Positions 7,634 to 17,515 of a DNA stretch of 64,000 bases are shown piece by piece. The stretch comes from Rhodobacter sp. NTK016B (GTDB lineage Bacteria; Pseudomonadota; Alphaproteobacteria; Rhodobacterales; Rhodobacteraceae). The position numbers were made by a program, and so were the translations under genes. The stretch is from the NCBI RefSeq assembly GCF_017303295.1, contig NZ_JAFKOK010000013.1, positions 107,812 through 171,811 on the forward strand. Reading direction: 5' to 3'. Below the pieces are notes generated by a model, which was given only the letters and a program-made list of their open reading frames with translations, had not been told where the DNA came from and ran no database searches. Numbering within the stretch: the stretch's first letter is position 1; each line of letters begins with the position of its first letter.

Positions 7634-9178
7634 TTAACCGAAGGCGTCGGGTTCGCTCGCCTTGCGCTGATCGACGAAGGCCTGCAGCGCCTCGACGATG
7701 GCCGGATCGATGGCCGGGGCCTGATAATCGCGCAGAAGTTTCTTCACGCGCACATCGGCCAGCTGTGCCGAATCGCGGGCGCCCTCTTCTTCCCACGTCT
7801 CGTAGGGTTTGTAATCCAGCACATCGGTGCGCCAGAACGCCGTCTTGAAGTTGTTCTGCGTGTGCTGGCAGCCAAGGAAGTGACCGCCCGGCCCCACTTC
7901 GCGCAGAGCGTCCATCGCCTGCCCGTTATCGTCCATGTAGATGCCCTTGGCGAGGTGGTGCAGCGTCCCCAGCTGGTCGGCATCCAGCACGAATTTCTCG
8001 TAAGACGATACCAGCCCGCCTTCCAGCCAGCCGCAGGAATGGAGCATGAAGTTCACGCCCGCCAGCAGTGCCATGTTGAGCGAGTTCGCGGTCTCGTAGG
8101 CGGCCTGCGCATCGGGCAGCTTCGAGCCACAGAACGACCCGCCCGAACGGTAGGGCAGCCCCAGACGCCGGGCCAGCTGCCCCGCGCCATAGGTGATATG
8201 CGCGGCTTCGGGCGTCCCGAAGGTCGGCGCGCCCGAGTTCATGTCGATCGAGGTCACGAAGGCGCCCATGATCACCGGCGCGCCCTTGCGGATGAGCTGG
8301 CTATAGGCCACGCCCGCCAGCACCTCGGCCAGCACCTGCGTCAGGGTGCCCGCGACCGTCACCGGCGCCATCGCGCCGCCGACGATGAAGGGCGAGATGA
8401 TCGCGGCCTGGTTATGCTTGGCGTAGACTTCCAGCGCTCCCATCATCACCGAATCGAAGGTCAGCGGCGAGTTGATGTTGATGAGCGAGGTCATCACCGT
8501 GTTCTGTTCGACGAAATCGTCGCCGAACAGGATCTTCGACATCTTGACCGAATCCTCGGCCCGGACGGGTTCGGTGACCGAGCCCATATAGGGTTTGTCC
8601 GACAGCGTCATATGCGCCAGCAGCATGTCGAGATGGCGCTTGTTCACCGCGATATCGGTCGGTTCGCAAACCGTGCCGCCCGAATGGTGCAGCCATTTCG
8701 ACATATAGCCGAGCTTCACGAAGTTGCGGAAATCCGCGATCGTGGCATAGCGGCGGCCGCCTTCGTTGTCGCGCACGAAGGGCGGGCCATAGACCGGCGC
8801 CAGAACCAGGTTCTTGCCACCGATCTCGACATTGCGCTCGGGATTGCGGGCGTGCTGCGTGAACGCGGACGGCGCGGTCGCGCAAAGCTGGCGGGCCAGA
8901 CCGCGGGGGATGCGCACGCGCTCGCCCTGCACATCGGCACCGGCATCGCGCCAGCGCTGCAGCGCCTCGGGGTTCTCGACGAAATTGACGCCGATCTCTT
9001 CAAGCACGGTCTCGGCGTTGTATTCGATGATCTCGAGCGCTTCCTCGTTGAGGATCTCGAAATTCGGGATATTGCGCTGGATGAACTTGGCCGTCTCGAC
9101 CGAAACGGCGGTGCGCTCCGCCCGGCGGGCGGCTCCGCCGCCTCCCCGTGTCCGACGCTCGGCCCTGACTTCGCTCAT
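7634..9178 (-). CDS. MttB-family trimethylamine/quaternary-amine:corrinoid methyltransferase, non-pyrrolysine
   Basis: 514-residue cytosolic TIM-barrel methyltransferase of the MTTB family. The frame runs uninterrupted to a TAA stop with no internal amber codon, so it is the non-pyrrolysine type, whose characterised members demethylate glycine betaine or related quaternary amines and pass the methyl group to a corrinoid protein. The N-terminal 25 residues are Arg/Gly/Ala-rich. The ATG at 9178 is chosen because GGGAGA stands about 8 bases upstream; a GTG at 9181 is also in frame. No corrinoid protein, activase or methyl-H4folate transferase lies next to it, so substrate and acceptor cannot be read from context. 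Confidence 0.85.
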   Translation of the reverse strand: MSEVRAERRTRGGGGAARRAERTAVSVETAKFIQRNIPNFEILNEEALEIIEYNAETVLEEIGVNFVENPEALQRWRDAGADVQGERVRIPRGLARQLCATAPSAFTQHARNPERNVEIGGKNLVLAPVYGPPFVRDNEGGRRYATIADFRNFVKLGYMSKWLHHSGGTVCEPTDIAVNKRHLDMLLAHMTLSDKPYMGSVTEPVRAEDSVKMSKILFGDDFVEQNTVMTSLININSPLTFDSVMMGALEVYAKHNQAAIISPFIVGGAMAPVTVAGTLTQVLAEVLAGVAYSQLIRKGAPVIMGAFVTSIDMNSGAPTFGTPEAAHITYGAGQLARRLGLPYRSGGSFCGSKLPDAQAAYETANSLNMALLAGVNFMLHSCGWLEGGLVSSYEKFVLDADQLGTLHHLAKGIYMDDNGQAMDALREVGPGGHFLGCQHTQNNFKTAFWRTDVLDYKPYETWEEEGARDSAQLADVRVKKLLRDYQAPAIDPAIVEALQAFVDQRKASEPDAFG

Positions 9179-9331
9179 CACTCATTCTCCCGCGTTGAGG
9201 GTCATGAAGCAGAGCAATATTGCCTTGAACCGGACCGGGATGGCCGGGAAGCGTCCTTTGGCAACCAAAGGCGACATCCGGGCGTTATCGGCGCCCTTCC
9301 AGGCGCTCTGCCCGTTGTCCCTTGCCGGATC

Positions 9332-9589
9332 TCAGCGCGGGCGGCGCGCGCCGAGGATCCGCTGCCAGAGCGTCCCGCCCAGATAGCGCCCCAGCACAAC
9401 GAAATAGGCGACGATCAGCACGAAAAGCGCGATGGCAGGCGCGCCCGAAAGCTGGAAGCCGGTTTCGGTCAGATTGCCGGTCAGCCGCGCGATCACGTAA
9501 CCGCCCACCGCGAAGATCGTCAGGAAATCGAGGATCGCTGCCAGCACGATGCGCCAGGTCGAAGGATAGGAAGGTTGGGTATCGCTCAT
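9332..9589 (-). CDS. Small RDD-like membrane protein
   Basis: 85-residue integral membrane protein with two clear hydrophobic helices (about residues 13-34 and 47-68) and a C-terminal [15 protein letters not shown] segment. That segment resembles the end of RDD-family domains, where it is usually GxTLGKRLLG. It is shorter than a full RDD domain (about 130). It is transcribed toward the MttB gene about 150 bases away and divergently from guaA. Role unknown. Confidence 0.65.
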   Translation of the reverse strand: MSDTQPSYPSTWRIVLAAILDFLTIFAVGGYVIARLTGNLTETGFQLSGAPAIALFVLIVAYFVVLGRYLGGTLWQRILGARRPR

Positions 9590-9792
9590 GTCGGGCTCCG
9601 GGTCGCGGCCGTTACCGGCATGGGTCGGGCGCGCAGGGGTTGCGGTGTGGTCGATCGCGGTCGGAAGGGCCGGATGGGGCGCTTATAATCCCGCGATGCG
9701 GCGGATGCCACCATGCCCGCAATCGCCCTCGATCACCGCCCGCCCCGCGCGATCCCTCTTGTGATTTTTTCCAACGCGCGCTACGCGACGGC

Positions 9793-11376
9793 ATGACCGA
9801 GCACACCTCTCATAGCGGGCACGACCGCCTTCTCATCATTGATTTCGGGTCTCAGGTGACGCAGCTCATCGCGCGTCGCCTGCGCGAGCTGAACGTCTAT
9901 TGCGAGATCCACCCCTATCAGAACGTCACCGACGCGTTCCTGAAAGATTTCGCCCCCAAGGCGATCATCTTTTCGGGCGGCCCGGACAGCGTGACGCGCG
10001 AAGGATCGCCGCGTCCGCCGCAATCGGCCTATACGCTGGGCGTGCCGATCCTTGGCATCTGCTACGGTCAGCAGGTGATGACGCAGGATCTGGGCGGGAT
10101 CATCGAAGCGGGGCAAAGCCACACCGCCGAATTCGGCCGCGCCTGGGTGAAGCCGACCGAGCTGAAGACCGATCTGTTCAACGGCTGGTTCATGGACCCG
10201 TCGGGGCGTGAACAGGTCTGGATGAGCCACGGCGACCACGTTGCCAAACTGGCCCCGGGTTTCGAAGTCTACGGCACCTCCACCGGCGCGCCCTTTGCCA
10301 TGACTGCCGATCTTGAGCGCCGCTTCTACGCCGTGCAATTCCACCCCGAGGTGCACCACACCCCGAACGGCGCCACGCTTTACGAGAATTTCGTGAAGCT
10401 CGCGGGCTTCAAGGGCGACTGGACGATGGGCGCCTACCGCGAAGAAATGATCGCCAAGATCCGCGAGCAGGTGGGCGACAAGAAAGTCATCTGCGCGCTC
10501 TCGGGCGGCGTCGACAGCTCGGTCACCGGCATTCTGTTGCACGAGGCCATCGGCGACCAGCTAACCTGCGTCTTTGTCGATCACGGCCTTCTGCGGCTGG
10601 GTGAGGCCGAGCAGGTCGTGCAGATGTTCCGCGAGAACTACAACCTGAACCTGATCCACGCCGATGAGAGCGAGCTGTTCCTCGGCGCGCTCGAAGGCGT
10701 CACCGACCCCGAGGTCAAGCGCAAGACGATCGGCAAGCTGTTCATCGACGTGTTCCAGAAATACGCCGATCAGATCGACGGCGCCGAATTCCTCGCGCAA
10801 GGCACGCTCTACCCCGATGTCATTGAGTCGGTGTCGTTTTCAGGCGGCCCCTCGGTCACGATCAAGTCGCATCACAATGTCGGCGGCCTGCCCGAAAAGA
10901 TGGGCCTGAAGCTGGTCGAGCCTCTGCGCGAGCTCTTCAAGGACGAGGTCCGCGCGCTGGGCACCGAGCTGGGCCTGCCCGCGTCCTTCATCGGGCGCCA
11001 CCCCTTCCCCGGGCCGGGTCTGGCGATCCGCTGCCCCGGCGAGATCACGCGCGAAAAGCTCGAGATCCTGCGCAAGGCCGATGCGATCTATATCGACCAG
11101 ATCCGCAAGCACGGCCTCTACGATGAGATCTGGCAGGCCTTCGCCGCGATCCTTCCCGTGCGCACCGTGGGCGTGATGGGCGACGGCCGGACCTATGACT
11201 ACGCGCTCGCGCTGCGCGCCGTGACCTCGGTCGACGGGATGACGGCGGATTACTACCCGTTCACGCATGACTTTCTGGGCGAAACCTCGACCCGGATCAT
11301 CAACGAGGTGCAGGGCATCAACCGCGTGTTCTACGACATCACCTCGAAACCGCCGGGCACGATCGAGATGGAATGA
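9793..11376 (+). CDS. guaA: GMP synthase (glutamine-hydrolysing)
   Basis: 527-residue enzyme converting XMP, ATP and glutamine to GMP. A class I glutamine amidotransferase domain occupies about residues 12-205: nucleophile Cys in GICYGQQ and the His-Glu pair in QFHPEVHHT. The ATP pyrophosphatase domain follows, with PP-loop SGGVDSSV (about residue 237) and [14 protein letters not shown]. The dimerisation domain ends with the conserved KPPGTIEME. Length is normal. The ribosome site before the ATG at 9793 is weak; longer in-frame readings run into non-homologous sequence. No purine operon partner is adjacent. Confidence 0.97.
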   Translation: MTEHTSHSGHDRLLIIDFGSQVTQLIARRLRELNVYCEIHPYQNVTDAFLKDFAPKAIIFSGGPDSVTREGSPRPPQSAYTLGVPILGICYGQQVMTQDLGGIIEAGQSHTAEFGRAWVKPTELKTDLFNGWFMDPSGREQVWMSHGDHVAKLAPGFEVYGTSTGAPFAMTADLERRFYAVQFHPEVHHTPNGATLYENFVKLAGFKGDWTMGAYREEMIAKIREQVGDKKVICALSGGVDSSVTGILLHEAIGDQLTCVFVDHGLLRLGEAEQVVQMFRENYNLNLIHADESELFLGALEGVTDPEVKRKTIGKLFIDVFQKYADQIDGAEFLAQGTLYPDVIESVSFSGGPSVTIKSHHNVGGLPEKMGLKLVEPLRELFKDEVRALGTELGLPASFIGRHPFPGPGLAIRCPGEITREKLEILRKADAIYIDQIRKHGLYDEIWQAFAAILPVRTVGVMGDGRTYDYALALRAVTSVDGMTADYYPFTHDFLGETSTRIINEVQGINRVFYDITSKPPGTIEME

Positions 11377-11444
11377 CACCACGGGGCCGTTAACCCTTTG
11401 GCAACAGATCGGGGCCATCCTGTCCGCACGGAGAGGATGGCCCT

Positions 11445-12314
11445 ATGCATCTGGACTACCCCGACTGGCTGCGCGAAGCGGTGCCCACGGACAGCACTTT
11501 TCGCACGAAACTGTCCGAATTGCGGCGGGTCGAAGCGGCTTATGGCGATCTCGACGCGCTTTATGACGACGATGAACTCACGTCTCTGATCGACGAGCTG
11601 AGCTATTCCAGCGAGGATGCGCGCAGCGAACGGCCCAATCCCTCGCGGCTGGAAATCACCGGCGATCTGCGCAACAACCTTGCCTCTTACAAAAGCGCGG
11701 TCGCGAAATATCAACGATTCCGGCAGGATATAGAAAGCGAAGCGGCGCACATCACCCTGCGTCGCGCCCTGCCCGACGCTGCCGACGAACCGGTCGCCCC
11801 GCCCGGACGGGTGCTCTCGATGGAATCCGATCTGCAACGCGCACTCCGCGACGCGCTGAGCGACCTGGAACCGGGGCTGGAAGCGGTGGATGGAGGGGGC
11901 GAAAAGGCGGTGCCTTCGGGCCGGATCGATATCCTTGCCCGTGACCGACAGGGCGGGTTGGTGGTGATCGAACTGAAAGCCGCCTGCGCGCGGCGAGAGG
12001 TGCTGGGGCAGATCGCGGGCTACATGGCCGATATTGAGCGCGAAACCGGCGCCCGCCCGCGCGGCCTGATCATCGCGCCCGACTTTCACCCAAGCACGGT
12101 TTCGGGCGCTCGGATGATCGACGGGCTGGGCCTGAAACGCTACAAGATCCACTTCGGCTTCAGCGACATGACCGAAGAAACCGGCCAGCCGGGCGGCAGC
12201 GGGACTGCCCCCCTTGCCCAAGCGTCGCCCGAAACGCCAGAAGCCCCCGCCGGGGCGGAGGCTTCACAGTCGCAAAGCGCGCGAAGGGCAGCGCTTACAT
12301 CGGCGGCAGGCTGA
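11445..12314 (+). CDS. NucS/EndoMS-like (DUF91) nuclease-domain protein
   Basis: 289-residue protein with a helical N-terminal region (1-115), a PD-(D/E)XK-type nuclease domain (about 120-230) and a Pro/Ala-rich tail. The catalytic signature is clear: GRIDILARD (Asp), VVIELKAA (Glu-x-Lys), then QIAGYM, as in the C-terminal domain of archaeal/actinobacterial NucS. The N-terminal half is not the NucS DNA-binding domain, so mismatch repair is not implied. GAGAGGA precedes the ATG at 11445. The last 20 bases overlap the convergent gene's 3' end. Substrate and biological role are unknown. Confidence 0.75.
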   Translation: MHLDYPDWLREAVPTDSTFRTKLSELRRVEAAYGDLDALYDDDELTSLIDELSYSSEDARSERPNPSRLEITGDLRNNLASYKSAVAKYQRFRQDIESEAAHITLRRALPDAADEPVAPPGRVLSMESDLQRALRDALSDLEPGLEAVDGGGEKAVPSGRIDILARDRQGGLVVIELKAACARREVLGQIAGYMADIERETGARPRGLIIAPDFHPSTVSGARMIDGLGLKRYKIHFGFSDMTEETGQPGGSGTAPLAQASPETPEAPAGAEASQSQSARRAALTSAAG

Positions 12315-14451
12315 AGAACATCGTCTCGCCCGAATGGTCATCGACGCCGTCATTGTCGGTGGCGATCCACATCGTGCCATCGGCGGTGATGGCAAGGCTT
12401 TCGACCTTGTCGAGCACATAGCCCCCCGTCGCGGCCAGATGCGGCAGCAGATCGACGACCCGCTCGGGCGTCACCACCGGCAGCTCGCCACCCAGTGGCG
12501 CGGGCTGCAGATCGGCCAGCGCCACGCGGGTGACCTGTTTCACCGCCGCCAGATCGCCCAGCTGGTTATCGCGCTCGAGCAGATACAGATAGCCGTCATG
12601 CGCGACGATTTCCGACAGACCGACCCAGCCCCGCTCATGCGTGGCCAGCGGATAATGCACCGCCCCCCATTCGCCACTTGCCGGCGTATAGGCGACCAGC
12701 TTTACCATCCCCTCGGGATCGTCGGCCCATTCGCGCTGCACGGCCATCCACAACGTGCCGTCAACCATCGTCACGCCCTCGAACCCGAAGCGGCGTTCTT
12801 GCGCCAGCAGTGCCTCGGGCAACGTCACTTCCTGGGTGATCGCGCCTGACACATCAACATGATAGAGCGCATGCGGCACGTCGCGGTCGGTGCGGCCCTC
12901 ATTGGCGATCCAGAAACCGCCCTGCCCGTCCAGCGTGATGCCTTCCATATCCATATGCGCGGCGGGCGCCCCGTCGCGGGTGACACGGATCGCGCGGGTG
13001 ATGTGGGCGGGCTGTTGGGACGGGTCGATCACGAAGATCGTCGGCTGCGCGCCATAGGCGGAATCATTGACCGCGTAGAGCATCCCATCCGCGTCCGCGA
13101 CCATGCCCGAGATCGCGCCCCAGCCGGTAAGGTCCTCCATCCCCGCCGAGGTAAGCTGCGGGTAGGCGGCGGGCGCCTCCTGCCATTCATAGATCATGAC
13201 ATGCGAACGCGCGGCCCCGTCCTGACCCAGATCGGTCTCGTTCGCGGTGACGAACAGGCCGCGCGACGGGATCGGCAACAGCCCTTCGGGCCCGATGCCC
13301 GACGGCAGAAGCTGGCGCAGCACCGGGTTCGCCGGATCGGTCGCATCATAGACAGCGATCACCGAGCCGCGTTCGGACGCGACAAAAAGCATCGGCGTGC
13401 CGTCAAAGGTCGCGGCGACGATGGCTTCCGGTTCGGCACCCTTCTTGCCCGAGCGGCCTTCAGGATAATGACCGATCTCGACGATGGCGTGCTCGAGCGA
13501 CGCGCCGCTGTCATGCACCAGCGTCCCGTCCTGCGCAAAGATCGACCAGGTACGGCTGCCGCCCTGCCAGTCGCCTTCATTGGCGATGGCGATGTGGTCG
13601 GCATCGAGCCACGTAATCGCATCGGGCTCGCGCAGCCGTGTGATGGTCTGATCGAACACCAGCTGCCCGTCGCGCGCGATGTCGACATCCTCGGCCGTCG
13701 CCTCGCCCGCCGGGAAATGGCTGAGCACCGTCCCGGTGCGGTCGAGAATGACGATATGGTTGTTTTCCTGCAGCGTCAGCGCGATTTCGCCCGCGTCGTT
13801 GATCGCAACGAATTCGGGTTCAGGATCTTCCGGCGCGATCTCGGCCAGCCCGGTCACATCGGCGCGGATCAACCCCGCACAATCGACCGCACCATCGGTC
13901 ATCGGCAGGATGGCGACAAAGCCTGCGGGCATCTGCGGCAGCGCACCGTCGTTGAGATCCTCGTCACGCTCGTTCTCGATGGCGACGGCAAGAAAGCTGT
14001 GATCGGGAGCGATGGCGATGGAATCCGGCTGGCCGCCCAGATCGCAGGTCGCGGTGACACTCTGGCCAGCCACGTCCACGCTCAGCAGCGCGCCACCCGT
14101 CCGGACATAGTCCTCAGAGGTGTTGAGCGCGACGAAGGCGGTCGCCCCGGCGATGGCGACCGAGGTCGGCTCGCCATCGAGCAACAGCGCGCCAAGGGGC
14201 GCGGGCGCCGCGGGATCGGTGAGATCGATGAAGCCGACCGCGCCCGCCGGGCTGTCAGTATAGACCAGCGTCAGGCCGTCTCCGGTGGCGGCGATGATCT
14301 CGGACGAGGTTTCCTCGGCCTCGGGCAGGTTCGAGGCGACTGGGAACGAGGCGATCCGGTTGAAATGCGCCTGTTGCGCAAGGCCGGGGGTCGCAAGGAC
14401 CAGCGAGGGGACCAGCGAAAGCGCGGTCGTGGCCAGAAGGCGGGCGGACAT
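12295..14451 (-). CDS. Secreted esterase-like/phytase-like beta-propeller protein
   Basis: 718-residue exported protein. Residues 1-25 are a signal peptide ending GLAQQ. The first half (30-400) has propeller-like repeats with phrases such as PDSIAIAPDHSFLAVA and AEPEAIVAATFDG. The second half (about 415-715) matches the phytase-like esterase domain: SGMVADADGMLYAVND, DMEGITLDGQGGFWIANEGR, GFEGVTMVDGTLWMAVQ. Such proteins occur near alkaline phosphatases, but no phosphatase is adjacent, so a phosphate role is only a guess. Convergent, overlapping the nuclease gene by 20 bases. Confidence 0.75.
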   Translation of the reverse strand: MSARLLATTALSLVPSLVLATPGLAQQAHFNRIASFPVASNLPEAEETSSEIIAATGDGLTLVYTDSPAGAVGFIDLTDPAAPAPLGALLLDGEPTSVAIAGATAFVALNTSEDYVRTGGALLSVDVAGQSVTATCDLGGQPDSIAIAPDHSFLAVAIENERDEDLNDGALPQMPAGFVAILPMTDGAVDCAGLIRADVTGLAEIAPEDPEPEFVAINDAGEIALTLQENNHIVILDRTGTVLSHFPAGEATAEDVDIARDGQLVFDQTITRLREPDAITWLDADHIAIANEGDWQGGSRTWSIFAQDGTLVHDSGASLEHAIVEIGHYPEGRSGKKGAEPEAIVAATFDGTPMLFVASERGSVIAVYDATDPANPVLRQLLPSGIGPEGLLPIPSRGLFVTANETDLGQDGAARSHVMIYEWQEAPAAYPQLTSAGMEDLTGWGAISGMVADADGMLYAVNDSAYGAQPTIFVIDPSQQPAHITRAIRVTRDGAPAAHMDMEGITLDGQGGFWIANEGRTDRDVPHALYHVDVSGAITQEVTLPEALLAQERRFGFEGVTMVDGTLWMAVQREWADDPEGMVKLVAYTPASGEWGAVHYPLATHERGWVGLSEIVAHDGYLYLLERDNQLGDLAAVKQVTRVALADLQPAPLGGELPVVTPERVVDLLPHLAATGGYVLDKVESLAITADGTMWIATDNDGVDDHSGETMFFSLPPM

Positions 14452-14557
14452 GGGCTTCTCCGATTGACGGCTTGAGACTTGTACCCGGCGGGATTACGTC
14501 GCTTGGGTCACGGGCGCGTCACGGTTCGATGACGAAACGATGACGGGAGAGAGCGTG

Positions 14558-14830
14558 ATGACCATTCGTCTGACGGGAAAACTGATCTGCGCGACCGAGG
14601 CGCAGGCGGCCATCGTGCGCGAATACTTGCCCGAACATGTGCGGCTGACGCTGGCCGAGCCCGGCTGCCTTGAATTCGAGGTGAGCCATGCGGGCGCGAT
14701 GACATGGGACGTGCTCGAGCGTTTCACCGACCGCGCGGCGTTCGAGGCGCATCAGGCGCGGACGGGGGCGAGCGCTTGGGGGCAGGCCACTGCCGGGATC
14801 GCACGCGAATACGAGGTCCGCGAGGGCTGA
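14558..14830 (+). CDS. Antibiotic-biosynthesis-monooxygenase (ABM) fold protein
   Basis: 90-residue dimeric ferredoxin-like ABM-domain protein, a fold found in quinol monooxygenases and haem-degrading enzymes. Features: the first strand with IRLTGKLIC, then EPGCLEFEVSH and ERFTDRAAFEAHQ, a classic ABM helix-strand pattern. The ATG at 14558 is chosen because GGGAGAGAG lies at 14545-14553; the upstream ATG at 14540 lacks a site. It stands alone, divergent from the propeller gene. Substrate unknown. Confidence 0.75.
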   Translation: MTIRLTGKLICATEAQAAIVREYLPEHVRLTLAEPGCLEFEVSHAGAMTWDVLERFTDRAAFEAHQARTGASAWGQATAGIAREYEVREG

Positions 14831-14971
14831 CGCTAACGGCTTCTGAACGTCCCGATGATCTGCGGGATGCCGCAAAGACCGTGACGCTTCGCAAGGGCGG
14901 GGGTTTCACAAATGCCAAGGGGTTTCGCCCTCACCCGGCATGCCGCTGGCATGCAGGTCTCGCGCGACCGG

Positions 14972-14994
14972 GCGCGCCGCCGTCGGCGGCGCGC
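14972..14994. other. Strong GC hairpin downstream of hypE
   Basis: Perfect 10-bp stem GCGCGCCGCC/GGCGGCGCGC with a 3-base loop, 47 bases past the hypE stop. No T-run on either side, so it is a processing/stabilising hairpin or a rho-assisted end of the hydrogenase transcript rather than a classical terminator. The rest of 14831-15040 shows no gene. Confidence 0.4.
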
Positions 14995-15040
14995 GGGGCC
15001 CTGTGGCGCCCCTACGGCTCGTGCAAACACGGTAAACCGC

Positions 15041-16078
15041 TCAGCAGATCCGCGGCAATTGCTCGCCCACCAGCATATCGACGATCCGGCTACCGCCGAA
15101 CGCCGTGCGCAAGGTGACGGGCACCGGGCCGGGTTCGGTCGCGCCACCGATGATGCAGGCGCCATGCCCCGCTTCCGTCCTGTGCATCGCGGCCAGCGCG
15201 GCCTCGGCCTGATCGGGGGGAACGAAGGTGACGAGCGTGCCCTCATTGGCCAGATAAAGCGGGTCGAGACCCAGGATCTCGCACATCCCCTTGACCTCGG
15301 CGCGCAGCGGCAGCGCCGCTTCGTCCAGTTCGACCGACACGCCCGCCGCATCGGCCAGTTCGTTCAGGGTCGAGGCCAGACCGCCGCGCGTCGCGTCCCG
15401 CGCGCAACGCGTATCGGGCGCGGCCTGCAGCACGGCCTCCATCAGTGCACCCAGCGACTGACAATCCGAGCGCAGATCGGCCGACAGCGCCATGTCGCCC
15501 CGCGCCGCAAGGATCGTCGCGCCGTGATCGCCCAGCACACCATTCACGATAGCCACATCGCCGGGCCGGATCCGCCGCGCATCGAGGTTGCGTCCGGGAG
15601 CGATCACGCCGATGCCGGCGGTGGTGATATAGACCTGATCGCAGGCGCCGCGATTCACCACCTTTGTATCCCCTGTAACGATCCGCACGCCCGCCGCCGC
15701 CGCTTCGGCCGCCATCGAGGCGACAAGCCTGCGCAACAGCGCGATCTCGCAGCCCTCTTCGATGATGAAGCTCGCGGATAGCCAGAGCGGCGTCGCGCCG
15801 CCGACGGCGAGGTCGTTTACCGTTCCGCACACGGCGAGCTTGCCGATATCGCCGCCGGGAAACTCGACCGGAGTAACGACGAAACTGTCGGTGGTGAAGG
15901 CAAGCCGCGCGCCCGGTTCCTGAAGCGCGGCATCGGTCAGACGCGCCTGATCCTCCATCCCGGGCGGGGCGAAAACGCTGAGGAAAACGCTCTCGATCAA
16001 CTCGCGCATCGCCTTGCCGCCCCCGCCGTGGGCGAGCGTGACGCGCTCTTCGCGCAGGGTCATGAATGTATCCTTCAT
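15041..16078 (-). CDS. hypE: Hydrogenase maturation protein HypE
   Basis: 345-residue cytosolic ATPase that dehydrates the thiocarboxamide on its own C-terminal cysteine to a thiocyanate, the source of the CN ligands of the NiFe site. Seen here: VTLAHGGGGKAM at the N-terminus, PurM-like GDTKVVNRG and ATRGGLA segments, and the required C-terminal tail PRIC with the final cysteine. The start at 16078 overlaps the hypD stop in an ATGA; a second ATG at 16063 also has an AAGGA site and could be used. Last gene of the hyp/hup run; works with HypF. Confidence 0.96.
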   Translation of the reverse strand: MKDTFMTLREERVTLAHGGGGKAMRELIESVFLSVFAPPGMEDQARLTDAALQEPGARLAFTTDSFVVTPVEFPGGDIGKLAVCGTVNDLAVGGATPLWLSASFIIEEGCEIALLRRLVASMAAEAAAAGVRIVTGDTKVVNRGACDQVYITTAGIGVIAPGRNLDARRIRPGDVAIVNGVLGDHGATILAARGDMALSADLRSDCQSLGALMEAVLQAAPDTRCARDATRGGLASTLNELADAAGVSVELDEAALPLRAEVKGMCEILGLDPLYLANEGTLVTFVPPDQAEAALAAMHRTEAGHGACIIGGATEPGPVPVTLRTAFGGSRIVDMLVGEQLPRIC

Positions 16079-17229
16079 TGCGCCGCGACCTCGGGATTCA
16101 CCCGCGGCAGTGCCCGCGCGCCGCCATAGGTCCAATAAGCCGCGCAGGCGCCCTCGGACGACACCATCAGCGCGCCGAGCGGGGTTTCCGGTTTGCAGCC
16201 CCGTCCGAATTGCGGACAGGCGGTGGGTTTGATGCGCCCTGTCATCACCGACGAACAGGCGCAGCCCTCGGGCTCGTCGTCGGGCGAGGCGGCATAACCG
16301 ATGCCGAATTTCTCCTCGGCGTCGAACGCAAGGTAGGTATCGCGGATCCGCAGCCCCGAGGCGTCGATTTCGCCCAGGCCCCGCCAGGCGAAACGCGGGC
16401 GGCGCTCATAAACATCGGCGATGGCCGCAAGGCTGACGGGATTGCCATGCTCAGGCACGACGCGGGCATATTGGTTTTCGACCTCGGCCCGGCCATCGCG
16501 GATCTGTTCGAGCACCATCAGAACCGATTGCAACAGATCGATCGGCTCGAACCCCGCGACGACGATCGGCTTGCCGTAATCGCGCGCGATGAAATCGTAA
16601 GCATGGACACCAATCACCATCGACACATGACCCGGACCGACAAACCCGTCGAGAACCATATGCGGATCGTCGAGCAGCGTCTTGATCGGTTCAGGCACGG
16701 TGATGTGGTTGCAGAAGACGCTGAAATTCGTCAGCCCCTCGCGTGCGGCCTGCTGGATCGACAGGGCCGTCGAGGGCGTCGTCGTTTCGAACCCGAGGCC
16801 GAAGAATACCACCTCGCGCTCGGGGTTGCGGCGAGCGAGTTCCAGCGCGTCGAGCGGCGAATAGACCATGCGGATATCGGCGCCATCGGCCTTGGCCTGA
16901 AGCAGCGACTTGCGCGTGCCGGGCACCCGCATCGCATCGCCGAACGTGGTAAAGATCACGCCTTCGCGCTCGGCAATGGTCACACAATCATCGACCCGCG
17001 ACATCGGCAGCACGCAGACAGGACAGCCGGGGCCGTGAATGAACTCGATCCCCTCATGCACCAGTTTGTCGAGCCCGTAGCGGAAGATCGCATGCGTGTG
17101 GCCGCCGCAAACCTCCATGATATGGACGGGCTTCTCGCGCGTCGCGCCGATCGCGTCGGCGACCCGGGCAATCGCGGACAGCAGAGCCTTGGCCGCTTTC
17201 GGGTCGCGGAACTCTTCGACGTATCTCAT
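16075..17229 (-). CDS. hypD: Hydrogenase maturation protein HypD
   Basis: 384-residue iron-sulfur protein that, with HypC, holds the Fe(CN)2CO unit during assembly. Diagnostic motifs: MEVCGGHTH (about residue 38-46), GPGCPVC (about 67-73), FFGLGFETT, GPGHVSMVIG, and the C-terminal cysteine-rich part with CACSSVMTGRIKP and ACPQFGRGC that binds the [4Fe-4S] cluster. All expected cysteines are present. Overlaps hypC upstream by 4 bases and hypE downstream by 4 bases, so the three are translationally coupled. Confidence 0.97.
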   Translation of the reverse strand: MRYVEEFRDPKAAKALLSAIARVADAIGATREKPVHIMEVCGGHTHAIFRYGLDKLVHEGIEFIHGPGCPVCVLPMSRVDDCVTIAEREGVIFTTFGDAMRVPGTRKSLLQAKADGADIRMVYSPLDALELARRNPEREVVFFGLGFETTTPSTALSIQQAAREGLTNFSVFCNHITVPEPIKTLLDDPHMVLDGFVGPGHVSMVIGVHAYDFIARDYGKPIVVAGFEPIDLLQSVLMVLEQIRDGRAEVENQYARVVPEHGNPVSLAAIADVYERRPRFAWRGLGEIDASGLRIRDTYLAFDAEEKFGIGYAASPDDEPEGCACSSVMTGRIKPTACPQFGRGCKPETPLGALMVSSEGACAAYWTYGGARALPRVNPEVAAQ

Positions 17230-17513
17230 TGCTCTTCCAACGCTTTCGCGCCCTCCGCCATCGCGTCGAGGGTCTCTTGTGCCTCGCCCAGCCCTCGCAG
17301 CGCTTCAAGCGTATCGGCGGCTTCCTGTGCGTCGATCACCGCCATTGCGAAGCCCACATGGATAAGCACCCATTTGCCCACCAGCGCGTCGAGCGGCCGG
17401 TCGGCCACCGGAGCGAGCGAGACTTCGCGCCGCACGCCCGACACATCGGCCATCGCCATCTGGCGTGCCGCGTCGGTGATGGCCACGATCTGACCGGGAA
17501 TACCCAGGCACAT
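17226..17513 (-). CDS. hypC: Hydrogenase maturation chaperone HypC
   Basis: 95-residue chaperone of the HypC/HupF family. The mature N-terminal cysteine (MCLGIPGQI) contacts the iron of the precursor and the HypD complex; GKWVLIHVGFAMAVID is the conserved barrel segment. It is a paralogue of HupF at 23509-23820, which is dedicated to the hydrogenase large subunit. hypC begins 2 bases after the hupR stop and overlaps hypD by 4 bases. Confidence 0.95.
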   Translation of the reverse strand: MCLGIPGQIVAITDAARQMAMADVSGVRREVSLAPVADRPLDALVGKWVLIHVGFAMAVIDAQEAADTLEALRGLGEAQETLDAMAEGAKALEEQ

Positions 17514-17515
17514 GG

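Noticed and set aside
7634..9178. Pyrrolysine-containing trimethylamine methyltransferase
   Set aside because: The frame has no in-frame amber codon; the stop is TAA at the expected length.
7604..9688. 694-codon plus-strand frame opposite the MttB gene
   Set aside because: Low-complexity His/Arg composition, no motifs, and it crosses the RDD gene as well.
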